A DNA stretch of 54,275 nt from JAGGYK01 sp034716155 (GTDB taxonomy: Bacteria; Desulfobacterota; Desulfomonilia; UBA1062): contig JAYEFR010000139.1 of assembly GCA_034716155.1 (NCBI GenBank), forward strand, positions 1 through 54,275, written 5' to 3'. Both the position numbers and the translations under genes were made by a program. A model generated the notes under the pieces. That model was not told the origin of the DNA and ran no database searches. It saw nothing but the letters and a program-made list of their open reading frames with translations. Shown in pieces: positions 17,286-26,370 of the stretch. How positions within the stretch are numbered: position 1 is the first letter of the stretch; each line of letters opens with the position of its first letter.

Positions 17286-18266
17286 ATGAAGGATATCTTT
17301 GTTTCCAGTTCTCCACATATACATTCAGAAGAGGATATCCCATGGATTATGCGTCAGGTGATATACGCATTAATCCCTGGAGCCCTGGTAGGGATGTACT
17401 TCTTTGGCCTTCCGGCAGCAAAGGTTATTGTTATTTCCGTTGTCTCATGCATGGTAATTGAGGCCATAACTCAAAAGTTCATGGGACGCGCTGTCACTGT
17501 AAGTGACGGATCTGCTGCGCTCACGGGTCTGTTGCTGGCCATGAATCTCCCTGCAGGTTCCCCGTGGTGGTTAGTGGTTCTTGGCTCGCTTATAGCTATA
17601 GTTCTCGGCAAACAGGTATACGGTGGTCTCGGAAACAATCCCTTTAATCCAGCCCTGGTTGCCAGGGTATTCTTGCTGATATCTTTTCCTGTTCAGATGA
17701 CTACATGGCTTCAACCCAGGCCTTTCCTTTTAAAAGTTGCGGATACAGTATCCGGTGCTACACCACTTGGGGCATTGAAGACAGCCGTGTTTGAGCATGG
17801 ATCTATCGACATAGTAGGAAAACTCAATCTTATGGATCCATTCCTTGGTAATATTGGTGGGTCGCTTGGAGAGATATCAGCCTTTGCATTAATAATAGGC
17901 GGTGTGTACTTGATAGCAAGGAGGATTATCTCCTGGCATATCCCTGTATTCTTTATTGGCACCGTAGCCCTGATGACCGGCATATTCTGGGTCATAAATC
18001 CGAACCTTTATGCCAATCCCGCTTTTCATATACTCTCGGGGGGCTTGATGCTCGGGGCGATTTTTATGGCTACTGATATGGTTACATCGCCGATTACGAA
18101 CAAGGGCAAGATTATATTTGCTGTTGGCTGTGGGGTGATAGCCGTGGTTATAAGGCTCTGGGGCGGATACCCTGAGGGTGTGTCCTTTGCCATACTTATT
18201 ATGAATGCCTTTGTGCCGCTCATAAACAAGATGGCTAGGCAGGAAAAATTTGGAGCTGGGAAATGA
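17286..18266 (+). CDS. rnfD: Rnf complex subunit D (covalent-FMN membrane subunit)
   Basis: A 326-aa membrane protein with about ten helices. The flavinylation motif S-G-A-T is at 156-159, so Thr159 is the expected FMN attachment site. Conserved GGLGNNPFNPALVARVFLL and FMATDMVTSPIT blocks are present. It forms part of the ion-translocating membrane core. It begins 1 nt after the rnfC stop and overlaps rnfG by ATGA, which indicates translational coupling. Confidence 0.96.
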   Translation: MKDIFVSSSPHIHSEEDIPWIMRQVIYALIPGALVGMYFFGLPAAKVIVISVVSCMVIEAITQKFMGRAVTVSDGSAALTGLLLAMNLPAGSPWWLVVLGSLIAIVLGKQVYGGLGNNPFNPALVARVFLLISFPVQMTTWLQPRPFLLKVADTVSGATPLGALKTAVFEHGSIDIVGKLNLMDPFLGNIGGSLGEISAFALIIGGVYLIARRIISWHIPVFFIGTVALMTGIFWVINPNLYANPAFHILSGGLMLGAIFMATDMVTSPITNKGKIIFAVGCGVIAVVIRLWGGYPEGVSFAILIMNAFVPLINKMARQEKFGAGK

Positions 18267-18838
18267 AGGAGATTGCGAAACTCTTGGTGGTGCTTACAGG
18301 TGTATGCGTGGTGGCAGGGCTCATCCTGTCATTTGTGAATGAGGCCACTACAGATGCAAGGGCATACCAGGACAGGCTGGAAATGCTTAATGCGCTGAAT
18401 ATGGTACTGCCTGAGCACGATAATGAGCCGGATAAGGATATTATGGATGTATCTGGCGTGAGCTATTATGTCTCCAGGGTAAAAGGCAGTATCAATGGCA
18501 TTGCCTTTATCACCTCCACGGAAAAAGGTTATGGAGGTCTCATAAAGATTATCGTGGGTGTGAAGCCTTGTGGGGAGATTATAGGCATAGGGATATTGCA
18601 GCAGAAAGAAACACCGGGCCTTGGAGCGAAGATAGAAGGTGCAAGGTTTAGAGATCAGTATAAGGGGAAGACCTTGGCAGGTGTCAAATGGTCGGTTAAA
18701 AAAGATGGTGGTGATTTCGACCAAATTTCAGGAGCGACCATTTCACCAAGGGCGGTTACCGCTGCAGTAAAGGATGGGTTGGAGAAATTTTCAGTCAATA
18801 AGGCGAAGATCCTTGGAGGCACGGATGTCAATCAGTAA
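18263..18838 (+). CDS. rnfG: Rnf complex subunit G (covalent-FMN periplasmic subunit)
   Basis: A 191-aa protein with one N-terminal membrane anchor (about 7-27) and a periplasmic FMN-binding domain. The motif DQISGATISPRAV is present, with Thr159 the expected flavinylation site. The KGYGGLIKIIVGV and LGIG-like QQKETPGLGAKI segments are typical of RnfG/NqrC. No apbE flavin transferase is in the window, so one must be encoded elsewhere. It overlaps rnfD (ATGA), and rnfE starts 14 nt before its stop. Confidence 0.95.
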   Translation: MKEIAKLLVVLTGVCVVAGLILSFVNEATTDARAYQDRLEMLNALNMVLPEHDNEPDKDIMDVSGVSYYVSRVKGSINGIAFITSTEKGYGGLIKIIVGVKPCGEIIGIGILQQKETPGLGAKIEGARFRDQYKGKTLAGVKWSVKKDGGDFDQISGATISPRAVTAAVKDGLEKFSVNKAKILGGTDVNQ

Positions 18839-19418
18839 AGAATTTATCAAGGGCATATGGAAGGAAAATCCGATTTTTGTCCTCGTGCTGGGCATGTGTC
18901 CAACCCTGGCTGTCACTACCAATGTGGAAAATGGCATTGGTATGGGCTTGGCAGCGACATTTGTACTGTTGTGCTCCAATATCGTTGTATCACTGGTTCG
19001 TTCAATAGTTCCGGACAGGGTGAGGATCCCTACCTATATAGTAATTATCGCCTCCTTTGTGACCGTGGTTGATCTGGTAATGAGCGGCTACTTTAGGGAG
19101 CTACATCACTCATTGGGGCTGTTCATCCCATTGATAGTGGTAAATTGCATAATCTTGGGCAGGGCGGAGGCCTTTGCATCAAAGAACTCCGTATTTTTAT
19201 CCATATTCGATGCCCTTGGTATGGGTGCGGGTTTCACCTTTGCACTTGTGTTACTGGGCAGCATTAGAGAACTCTTCGGAAATGGCACTATCCTTGGTTA
19301 TCCGATATTTGGTGGTGGATATGAACCGGTTTTGGTGATGATACTTCCGCCTGGTGCCTTTCTGACATTAGGACTGCTCACAGGGCTGTTTTCAGTGTTT
19401 GAGAAGAGAAAGAGATAG
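18825..19418 (+). CDS. rnfE: Rnf complex subunit E
   Basis: A 197-aa membrane protein paralogous to RnfA. It has six helices, the NPIFVLVLGMCPTLAVTTN motif near the N-terminus and LFIPLIVVNCIILGRAEAFA near the middle. I chose ATG 18825 (MSISKEF) because it follows GGAGG and matches the family N-terminus. The longer frame from 18774 lies inside rnfG and has no family similarity. It is the last rnf gene, followed by a 164-nt gap before the Nfn-like pair. Confidence 0.95.
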   Translation: MSISKEFIKGIWKENPIFVLVLGMCPTLAVTTNVENGIGMGLAATFVLLCSNIVVSLVRSIVPDRVRIPTYIVIIASFVTVVDLVMSGYFRELHHSLGLFIPLIVVNCIILGRAEAFASKNSVFLSIFDALGMGAGFTFALVLLGSIRELFGNGTILGYPIFGGGYEPVLVMILPPGAFLTLGLLTGLFSVFEKRKR

Positions 19419-19582
19419 ATATAAATAATGGAAATAGTTTACAGGAATTAGAAAAGGCAAATGAGAATCCAAAGAATTGCTTGGATCTAGATTCAAGCAA
19501 GGCATTTCTACCCTATGGAAAGGGTTTAAAAGAACGCCTGAGAACTGATACCTGTGGACTGTTACCAAATAATGGAGGATAT

Positions 19583-20431
19583 ATGGCAGCTAAGGTATTG
19601 GAAAAGGAACAATTGTCAGAAAATGTGTTTAAATTGGTCTTTGACGCGAAAAAGATTGCAAAAAAGCGTAAACCTGGCCAATTTGTGGTGATCAGGATCC
19701 ATGAAGAGGGGGAGAGGATTCCTCTTACCATCGCCAATGCAGATCCTGAAAAAGGTACAGTTACAGTCATATTTCAGACTGTTGGTAAGACGACTACCCA
19801 CCTGTCTGGTCTGGATGTGGGAGACGAGATACTTGACCTTGTCGGGCCCATGGGGAAACCCACCCATATCGAGAAGGTTGGTACGGTTGTATGCATAGGC
19901 GGCGGTGTAGGGGTTCCCTGCGTATATCCTATAGCCCGAGGTATGAGGGAAGCAGGAAATCATGTAATTGCCATAGTTGGAGCAAGGAATAAAGACCTTA
20001 TACTCATGGAGGATGAAATGAAGGCTGTGTCTAATGAGTTGTTGATCGCAACCGATGATGGGTCTTATGGCTTCCATGGTTTTGTTTCTCAGGCCTTGGA
20101 AGAAGAATGTATAAAAAAAGGCCTGAAGATTGACCATGTGGTAGCGGTTGGCCCTGTGCCCATGATGATGGCAGTGTGTAATACTACAAAGAAATATAAT
20201 ATTCCAACCATTGTATCCCTGAATTCCATCATGGTTGATGCCACCGGCATGTGTGGTGCGTGCAGGGTAAGTGTAGGAGGTAAGACTCGCTTTGTCTGTG
20301 TGGATGGCCCTGAATTCGATGGCCACGAGGTGGATTTTAAGCAACTCATAGACAGGCAACGTATCTACCTGGATCAGGAAAAAGAGAGTATGGATCATTA
20401 CTGTTCCTGCAAGCAGGGAAGGGGGGGGTAA
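19583..20431 (+). CDS. nfnA: ferredoxin:NADP+ oxidoreductase (Nfn) small subunit, FAD/[2Fe-2S]
   Basis: A 282-aa protein of the sulfide dehydrogenase/dihydroorotate dehydrogenase electron-transfer family. It has an N-terminal FAD domain (KPGQFVVIRI, RIPLTIAN), an NAD-binding domain (VCIGGGVGVPCVYPIAR) and a C-terminal [2Fe-2S] site with Cys224, Cys227 and Cys239 in GMCGACRVSV...FVCVDGPEF. The start at 19583 has GGAGGAT in front. The open frame reaches back to 19481 but without a ribosome site. With the next gene it forms the NfnAB/SudBA pair that bifurcates NADPH electrons between NAD and ferredoxin, here directly behind Rnf. Confidence 0.9.
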   Translation: MAAKVLEKEQLSENVFKLVFDAKKIAKKRKPGQFVVIRIHEEGERIPLTIANADPEKGTVTVIFQTVGKTTTHLSGLDVGDEILDLVGPMGKPTHIEKVGTVVCIGGGVGVPCVYPIARGMREAGNHVIAIVGARNKDLILMEDEMKAVSNELLIATDDGSYGFHGFVSQALEEECIKKGLKIDHVVAVGPVPMMMAVCNTTKKYNIPTIVSLNSIMVDATGMCGACRVSVGGKTRFVCVDGPEFDGHEVDFKQLIDRQRIYLDQEKESMDHYCSCKQGRGG

Positions 20432-20435
20432 GTAA

Positions 20436-21839
20436 ATGGATATGAAAGAAAGGATGAAGCTTCCTCGCCATCCCATGCCGGAGCAGGATCCAAAGGCGAG
20501 GGCAAGGAATTTTGATGAGGTCCCTTTAGGCTATACCCCGAAGACGGCAAAGGAAGAGGCCTTGCGCTGTATCCAGTGCAAGAAACCAACCTGTATTGAA
20601 GGCTGTCCTGTTGAGATTGATATTCCTGGGTTTATCAAGCTTGTAGCTGAAGGTGATTTTTTAGGGGCAGCAAGGAAGATGAAGGAAAAGAATGCCTTGC
20701 CTGCTATCTGTGGCAGGGTGTGTCCGCAGGAGGATCAATGCGAGGTGCGTTGTATAAGGGGCAAGAAGGGAGAACCTGTCGCTATTGGCAGACTTGAACG
20801 TTTTATTGCAGACTATGAGAGGTCTCAGGGAGAAGTTTCAATACCCGAGATAGCCTCGCCTACAGGGAAGAAAATCGCCATTGTCGGTTCTGGTCCTTCA
20901 GGGCTTACTGTTGCAGGAGATTTGATAAAGCTCGGACATGATGTGACGATATTTGAAGCCCTCCATAAACCCGGCGGGGTATTGGTATACGGCATCCCGG
21001 AATTTAGACTCCCGAAGGCCATTGTGGCATCAGAGATTGATTATCTGAAAAAGCTTGGAGTTAAGGTTGAGACATCCAATGTCATAGGCAAAATATCGAC
21101 CATAGATGAACTTTTCGAGGAAGGCTATGATGCTATATTTTTAGGTACGGGAGCAGGTTTGCCCATCTTTATGAACATACCCGGAGAGAATTTGGATGGA
21201 ATATATTCTGCGAATGAGTATCTTACCAGGTCTAACCTCATGAAGGCCTACCTCTTTCCAGAGTATGATACCCCGATAGTAAAAGGTAAAAACGTTGCGG
21301 TCATAGGTGGCGGGAATGTGGCCATGGATTCTGCCCGCACAGCGCTGAGGCTCGGTGCAGACAACGTCTATCTCGTATACAGGAGATCACGCAAAGAGAT
21401 GCCTGCCAGGGCAGAAGAGGCTCACCATGCAGAGGAAGAAGGGATTCAGTTCTACCTCCTCACAGCCCCAACCAGCTATATTGGTAATGAAAAGGGTTGG
21501 GTAATCGGGATGGAATGCCTGCGTATGGAATTAGGAGAACCTGATGCATCAGGCAGGCGCAGGCCGGTTCCTATCAAGGGCAGTGAATATGTAATAGATG
21601 TGGATACCGTGGTTGTTGCTATAGGTACAGGCGCTAACCCATTGATCCAGAGCACAACCCCTGGGCTTGACACGAATAATCGGGGCTATATTATAGCTGA
21701 CGAAGAAGCAGGCCGGACTTCCCGAGAGGGTGTTTATGCTGGTGGTGATATTGTTACAGGTTCTGCAACGGTTATACTTGCCATGGGTGCCGGCAGGAAG
21801 GCAGCCACGGCTATCCATAAATATGTAATGAATAAATAA
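20436..21839 (+). CDS. nfnB: ferredoxin:NADP+ oxidoreductase (Nfn) large subunit, GltD-like
   Basis: A 467-aa flavoprotein related to the small subunit of glutamate synthase. The N-terminal helical domain binds two [4Fe-4S] clusters (Cys45/48/53/57 and Cys92/96/102/106). The first Rossmann fold is IAIVGSGPSGLTVAGDL (FAD) and the second NVAVIGGGNVAMDSARTALR (NADPH). There is no glutamate synthase large subunit next to it, and the preceding gene is the Nfn small subunit, so the bifurcating transhydrogenase role is preferred over GltD. It starts 4 nt after nfnA. Confidence 0.9.
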   Translation: MDMKERMKLPRHPMPEQDPKARARNFDEVPLGYTPKTAKEEALRCIQCKKPTCIEGCPVEIDIPGFIKLVAEGDFLGAARKMKEKNALPAICGRVCPQEDQCEVRCIRGKKGEPVAIGRLERFIADYERSQGEVSIPEIASPTGKKIAIVGSGPSGLTVAGDLIKLGHDVTIFEALHKPGGVLVYGIPEFRLPKAIVASEIDYLKKLGVKVETSNVIGKISTIDELFEEGYDAIFLGTGAGLPIFMNIPGENLDGIYSANEYLTRSNLMKAYLFPEYDTPIVKGKNVAVIGGGNVAMDSARTALRLGADNVYLVYRRSRKEMPARAEEAHHAEEEGIQFYLLTAPTSYIGNEKGWVIGMECLRMELGEPDASGRRRPVPIKGSEYVIDVDTVVVAIGTGANPLIQSTTPGLDTNNRGYIIADEEAGRTSREGVYAGGDIVTGSATVILAMGAGRKAATAIHKYVMNK

Positions 21840-21875
21840 GGAGAATATGATAATACAGGCTGGTAAGGAGATTGT

Positions 21876-22250
21876 ATGACCTTAGATGAGATAAGAGATA
21901 TATTAGAAGCAGACCTTATAGTCGGAGAGAACAAGATTCGCATGAATATTGAAAGGGCTTTTGGTGCTGATTTGATGAGCGATGTTTTGGCATTTGCAAA
22001 GGAAGGGTCTCTTCTGCTTACTGGCCTGATAAATCCGTTGGTTGTTCGAACAGCCGATACTATAGGGCTATCTGCTATTGTATTTGTCAGGGGTAAGCGT
22101 CCATCGGAAGAAACTGTAAAACTGGCAATTGAAAAGAACATACCTCTACTTTCCACTCGTTATATTATGTTTGAGACGTGCGGAAGACTCTACAGTAATG
22201 GCATAAGAGGATCTGTATCAAAGGTGAATAATAATTTGGCTGGGGGTTAA
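21876..22250 (+). CDS. DRTGG-domain protein
   Basis: A 124-aa cytoplasmic protein covering one DRTGG domain: VVRTADTIGLSAIVFVRGKRPSEETVKLAIEKNIPLLST is typical. These small stand-alone domains are often encoded near hydrogenase, Nuo-like and other electron-transfer genes and are thought to bind a nucleotide or regulate. ATG follows AAGGAG. It is the last gene of the Rnf-Nfn run (36 nt after nfnB), so it is probably cotranscribed. The 284 bp to the next gene stop has small palindromes but no element I can name. Confidence 0.75.
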   Translation: MTLDEIRDILEADLIVGENKIRMNIERAFGADLMSDVLAFAKEGSLLLTGLINPLVVRTADTIGLSAIVFVRGKRPSEETVKLAIEKNIPLLSTRYIMFETCGRLYSNGIRGSVSKVNNNLAGG

Positions 22251-22534
22251 GCCCAAATAATAGTATTTAAGGATCAAAGGATAAAATAGTCGGTTCGGAA
22301 AAGGATAGTAGGGGCCAATGGCCTTATGTTTCAATCATCGGCCAAATTAAAGAAACGGATACTAAATCCATACCTATCAATAGAACAAGCCGGCAATTAT
22401 TACATGCACAAAACTTTCCGATAATTCAACCGATGATCAGGGCATATAGGCTCAAAGCCTAACCCCTCGATTACCCTATACTTGTGCATAATGCACGATT
22501 CAAGACCTTACCCTTTACACCCGAGATCTAACCC

Positions 22535-25500
22535 CTATTTCCGGATCTTTTTATAGATTGCTTCTGTCTCTTCTGATGGATCAACGCCGAGAACTGTTGC
22601 CAGGGTGTGTCGGCAGTGGTGATAACCCTTCGCTGCTTCGGCATGACGCCCAAGATTCTGGTAGCATAACATGATGCGTTGATAAAGTGTCTCTTCAAGG
22701 TTATCTACCGCCAATCCCTTCTCATAGCATTCGATAGCTTTTTCAAATGCCTCTTCTTGTTCATGGTATTTCCCCAGTTTTGTGATAGCGCCAAGGAATT
22801 TGCTCTTTAGTCGTTCCCGCATTGGTATCATCCATGGCTCTTCACTTCCTTCCGCCAGAAAGTGCCCTTTGTACATGACTATCGCCCTTTCATACAAGGA
22901 GATGGCTTGCTTTTTTTCACCTTTTTTCCACAGGGCTTCAGCCTCATTTAGGACACGTTCGAACGCCCAGACATCCACCCAGCAATATCTTTGATCCAGT
23001 GTGACCTTTCCTGCTTGAAGCAATATTGCTTCTTTAATGCCGATCAGGTTGCGCAGACGATTCAATGTGGTGGAAAATGCGCTGTGGGCCATATCACCAT
23101 CAGATTCATACCAGAGGGCATCGATGACTTGTTCTTCACCCACTTCTATCCCGCCATATGTGATCAGTACCTTCAGGAGCTCAAGGGGTTTTTTTTGCGA
23201 CTTTCCGGTAAAACTAAGCGGTTTCCCATCCTTTATGATTTTAAACTGGTCAAAGGTATGAAGCTCCAATGCCCATGGCCAGTCTTCAATATGATGCGGG
23301 GCATCCTCCAAAACCAGTTTATGTACACGCATTAATCTTTGTACGTACTCAACTTCTATACCTGCCATAAGGGCCTTTGCACATAGTTTTGCCATGATAG
23401 CAGGATTCCACCACCAGACCATACTCATGTAGCCTTGCTTTCGGCCCAGTGACATGGCCTTACCAAGGAGATTCAGCCCTTCTTCTTCTCTTTTCTGATC
23501 CAGAGCGGTTTGTGCTTGTGCCGTTAAACACATAAACTCAAACATCCGGCTTTTCGTCGCAAGGGCAAGGTTATGGACACGAGCAAGCTCCTTTTGTGCC
23601 TCATGGAATTCTTCTTGTTCCCGCAAGACATGAGCCAAGGCAAACCGGCATATGATCTCGGGAAAGACATACCCGGTCTCCCTTGCAACTTGCACTGCCT
23701 TCTTGGCATGTGCAAGGGCTTGAGAGTGATTTCCTATGAGCAGGCTATGCAGGCCTGCAAAATGATGAAAAACAGCATATTCATGAAAATGGGATGTATC
23801 CAGGACAACCTCGAACCTTTTTATGAAATCATCTGCCGCCAAAGAGTTACCTTGCATCAGCGAAACCATGGTTCCAACGAAGAGAAATAAGTGAGTCCAG
23901 ATTAGCACCCCTGTCTTGTTGACCATGACGAGGGCATCTGATACCTCTTTAAGTGCTGAATCAATGGATGTCCCGGCAGATATGCGCGTAGATATATCCA
24001 ACCACTTCCAATAGAGCATTAAGGGCGGATATGTCTTGTAAGATCGTGCCAATTCCCTTGTTTCTTCTCGTATAATCTCGGCTTGAGCAAAGTTGCCGGT
24101 CCAGGCATAATAGGTTATGGCCCAGTTGCTTGCCTGGATATAAAGATTGATGTCCGAACCTCTTCGGGACAGGGTTAATGCCCGCTCCACCCACTTAATC
24201 ATATCCGGATGCTGTGGTCTTCGAATCAGTAAGGCACACATCATACTAAGAGTCGCCCTCGCCTCGATTTCAGGAGAAGGGAAGGCCTGATTTAAAGGGA
24301 TGTGATCATCAAACCACGCTATCCATTGGTCAAGCGTTGTGAAATAGTTCCATTCATAGACAATGCTATCAACCGCACCGGACCATGAGAGGAATAAGCC
24401 TGCCATATCTTTTCTATCGTTAAATATCTGAAACGCTCGTTCAAAATATCCCCTCGCTTCAGCCGAAGAAAAGTGCTGACAGCTCACCCCCAGCCAGTAG
24501 AGAAGCCATGGATTTTTATTAAGAATCTCCTCAGGGATCCTTTTGATCCATTGTTCAAGGGTCTTATTCCGGCCTTGTGTGATTAACACACTTGCCTGTT
24601 TTTGTATTAATCGGATGAGGCCCGCCATATCGTTGGTTTCAAAATAAAGCTCCACGGCATCTTCAATCTGATCCGATGCCTCCAAAAGCTCAGCCGTCTT
24701 CTGTTGCAACTGAAGCATCTCTTTCCGGTCGAATTTTTTTTTGCCTCGCAAGATTAAAAACTCGCGAAAAAGCGGGTGATATTGATAAATCTCAGCAGAC
24801 GCAGAGAACTTATCGATAAATAAATGGTTGTGTCTTAATGAGGATAATATGCTCTCTGCATCAGCCCTTCCGGTTAGTGCTTTTGCCGTTAGAGCAGTCA
24901 TTTTGGGGGAAAGCGCGGTTTTGAGCAAAAAATCCCTGTAGGTTTCGTCCATTTTGTCAAAGAGTTCACCGGTAAAATAGTCAAAGATCCCCTCTGGACT
25001 AGATTGGGCAAAGCCTTCAGACAGATTGTCGCCTGCTTTTATGCCCTTTGCCATGAGGATCAAACCTGCAGCCCACCCTTGTGTTTTTTCATGTATTCGT
25101 TCAATTCGTTCCTTAGAGATTCTCCTCCCGGATTCGATTTCTACAATCGACTTTGACTCGTCAAGGTTCAAACGAAGGCTGTCCGGGCTGATTATTCTCA
25201 TCATGTTATTCGCCACCAGGCCGGTAAGGGCGGGCGGGGGATCCGTTCTGCTTAATATCATGACATGGATATCCGGAGAAACCCTTGAGACCCCTTCCCG
25301 AAAGACATCATGAAATAATGATGCCAAAGGAAGCTTATGATAGTTATCAAAAACAATATAAAAAGGTGGGGTGAGCCTCTCGCACAGATTTTCAAAAAAA
25401 CGCCCGGAAAATACAGAGACACCTGCAAAATATTCTGGTGTCAGAAGCGGCAGGGGTTTTCTTTTTCTAGGGGTGGCCTTCCTTGCTGCAAGCCCCAAAT

Positions 25501-25735
25501 AATAAAAAAAGGTGGAGATATCGCCATCGCCTTCATCGATCTGATACCACAGGTAGGGAAGATTGCGACTATTCAAATAGCTTGCCGCCAGTGTGGTCTT
25601 TCCTGAACCCGCCATTGATGAAATCCATGTGACCTGGTAGTGCTGTCTTTGATCCAGCAGGTTGAACAAACGGTTTCGAGGAACAACTTTTGGAAGGGAA
25701 GGAGGGGTTATTTTATTTGTTGGAGTACATTTCAT
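22535..25735 (-). CDS. large STAND ATPase transcriptional regulator with C-terminal wHTH-BTAD
   Basis: A 1066-aa regulator. The N-terminal MalT-like NTPase has Walker A AGSGKTT (42-48) and Walker B FYIVFDNYHK (Asp130). A long alpha-helical TPR-like middle spans about 390-800. The C-terminus holds an OmpR-type winged helix (about 827-910: PLELLKVLITYGG, ALWYESDGDMAHSAFSTTLNRLR) and a BTAD domain (about 915-1066, ending GVDPSEETEAIYKKI). Like MalT it should be ligand/ATP-gated, but it carries a SARP-type DNA-binding end instead of LuxR. Paired TGTGACC heptamers lie in the divergent upstream region. Confidence 0.88.
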   Translation of the reverse strand: MKCTPTNKITPPSLPKVVPRNRLFNLLDQRQHYQVTWISSMAGSGKTTLAASYLNSRNLPYLWYQIDEGDGDISTFFYYLGLAARKATPRKRKPLPLLTPEYFAGVSVFSGRFFENLCERLTPPFYIVFDNYHKLPLASLFHDVFREGVSRVSPDIHVMILSRTDPPPALTGLVANNMMRIISPDSLRLNLDESKSIVEIESGRRISKERIERIHEKTQGWAAGLILMAKGIKAGDNLSEGFAQSSPEGIFDYFTGELFDKMDETYRDFLLKTALSPKMTALTAKALTGRADAESILSSLRHNHLFIDKFSASAEIYQYHPLFREFLILRGKKKFDRKEMLQLQQKTAELLEASDQIEDAVELYFETNDMAGLIRLIQKQASVLITQGRNKTLEQWIKRIPEEILNKNPWLLYWLGVSCQHFSSAEARGYFERAFQIFNDRKDMAGLFLSWSGAVDSIVYEWNYFTTLDQWIAWFDDHIPLNQAFPSPEIEARATLSMMCALLIRRPQHPDMIKWVERALTLSRRGSDINLYIQASNWAITYYAWTGNFAQAEIIREETRELARSYKTYPPLMLYWKWLDISTRISAGTSIDSALKEVSDALVMVNKTGVLIWTHLFLFVGTMVSLMQGNSLAADDFIKRFEVVLDTSHFHEYAVFHHFAGLHSLLIGNHSQALAHAKKAVQVARETGYVFPEIICRFALAHVLREQEEFHEAQKELARVHNLALATKSRMFEFMCLTAQAQTALDQKREEEGLNLLGKAMSLGRKQGYMSMVWWWNPAIMAKLCAKALMAGIEVEYVQRLMRVHKLVLEDAPHHIEDWPWALELHTFDQFKIIKDGKPLSFTGKSQKKPLELLKVLITYGGIEVGEEQVIDALWYESDGDMAHSAFSTTLNRLRNLIGIKEAILLQAGKVTLDQRYCWVDVWAFERVLNEAEALWKKGEKKQAISLYERAIVMYKGHFLAEGSEEPWMIPMRERLKSKFLGAITKLGKYHEQEEAFEKAIECYEKGLAVDNLEETLYQRIMLCYQNLGRHAEAAKGYHHCRHTLATVLGVDPSEETEAIYKKIRK

Positions 25736-25756
25736 ATTTCCTGCTTTTTATATAAA

Positions 25757-25785
25757 AAAATAAAGACTTGCAACCTGTTTGTCAA
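25757..25785 (-). promoter_or_regulatory. promoter of the STAND-BTAD regulator gene
   Basis: On the minus strand, TTGACA (25785-25780), a 17-nt spacer, and TATTTT (25762-25757). This gives a leader of about 15 nt before the ATG at 25735. Confidence 0.5.
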
Positions 25786-25847
25786 GCAACGCAAAGGCAC
25801 GTGCACTCTTACACCGGACATAATTATTGTTTTCCAGACAAAGAATC

Positions 25848-25865
25848 TGTGACCAATATGTGACC
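25848..25865 (+). promoter_or_regulatory. paired-heptamer operator, site A
   Basis: TGTGACC (25848-25854), spacer AATA, TGTGACC (25859-25865): two exact heptamers at an 11-bp period. SARP/BTAD regulators bind direct heptamer repeats with 4-bp spacers placed just upstream of the -10 region. Here TATGCT/TAAAAA sequences follow within 5-10 bp. It lies between the BTAD gene and the divergent DUF3617 gene. Repeats are seen directly; the binding protein is inferred. Confidence 0.6.
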
Positions 25866-25931
25866 TTGTGTATGCTAAAAATTTATCATAAAATTTATAA
25901 AATAACTATCGTGAAAAAAGGGGGAGTACTA

Positions 25932-26357
25932 ATGTTAAGAAAACTATTTATCACATCAATAATCCTATTGGCCCTGAGCGCAATTTCAATTTCCTTTGCC
26001 GATTCAGGCCCGAACATGAAGGAAGGCCTCTGGGAGATCACCACGAAGATAGAAATGCCGGGGATGGAGATGCCGGCGATGAAACACACACAGTGCATCA
26101 CCAAAGATGCCCTTGTTCCTCAAAGTTCTCAACCGGGGCAGGGGGGACAGGAGTGCAAGATCACTGAAACTAAGGTAGACGGCAATACGGTAACATGGGC
26201 AATAGAATGCAACGACCAGGGTGGCAAAATGAAAGGAACCGGTAAGATAACCTACAAAGGAGACAGTTTTGAAGGCGTGATGACGATGTCAATGCCTCAG
26301 GCGAACATGGAAATGACCAGCCATATCAGCGGCCGTCGCATCGGGGATTGCAAATAA
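25932..26357 (+). CDS. DUF3617-family exported protein
   Basis: A 141-aa protein with a clear signal peptide (about 1-20, ending SISFA) and a mature domain with the DUF3617 pattern: GLWEITTKIEMPGMEMP, a conserved HTQC, then CKITETKVDGNTVTWAIEC and a C-terminal HISGRRIGDC. Four cysteines probably form disulfides in the periplasm. Function is unknown. I chose ATG 25932 (behind GGGGGAG) over the frame start at 25827, which would place the operator inside the gene. It is the first gene downstream of operator site A and sits 13 nt before the next gene. Confidence 0.85.
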   Translation: MLRKLFITSIILLALSAISISFADSGPNMKEGLWEITTKIEMPGMEMPAMKHTQCITKDALVPQSSQPGQGGQECKITETKVDGNTVTWAIECNDQGGKMKGTGKITYKGDSFEGVMTMSMPQANMEMTSHISGRRIGDCK

Positions 26358-26370
26358 AGAGAATATTTTC

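Noticed and set aside
18774..18824. upstream start for rnfE
   Set aside because: Inside rnfG, no ribosome site, no similarity to RnfE N-termini.
19616..20476. 286-aa minus-strand open frame
   Set aside because: Antisense to the Nfn small-subunit gene, which has full cofactor motifs.
22998..25634. single TGTGACC words inside the BTAD gene, and others in rnfE and the first fadL
   Set aside because: Single heptamers are expected by chance in a window of this size. Only the 11-bp-spaced pairs and their close relative were kept.
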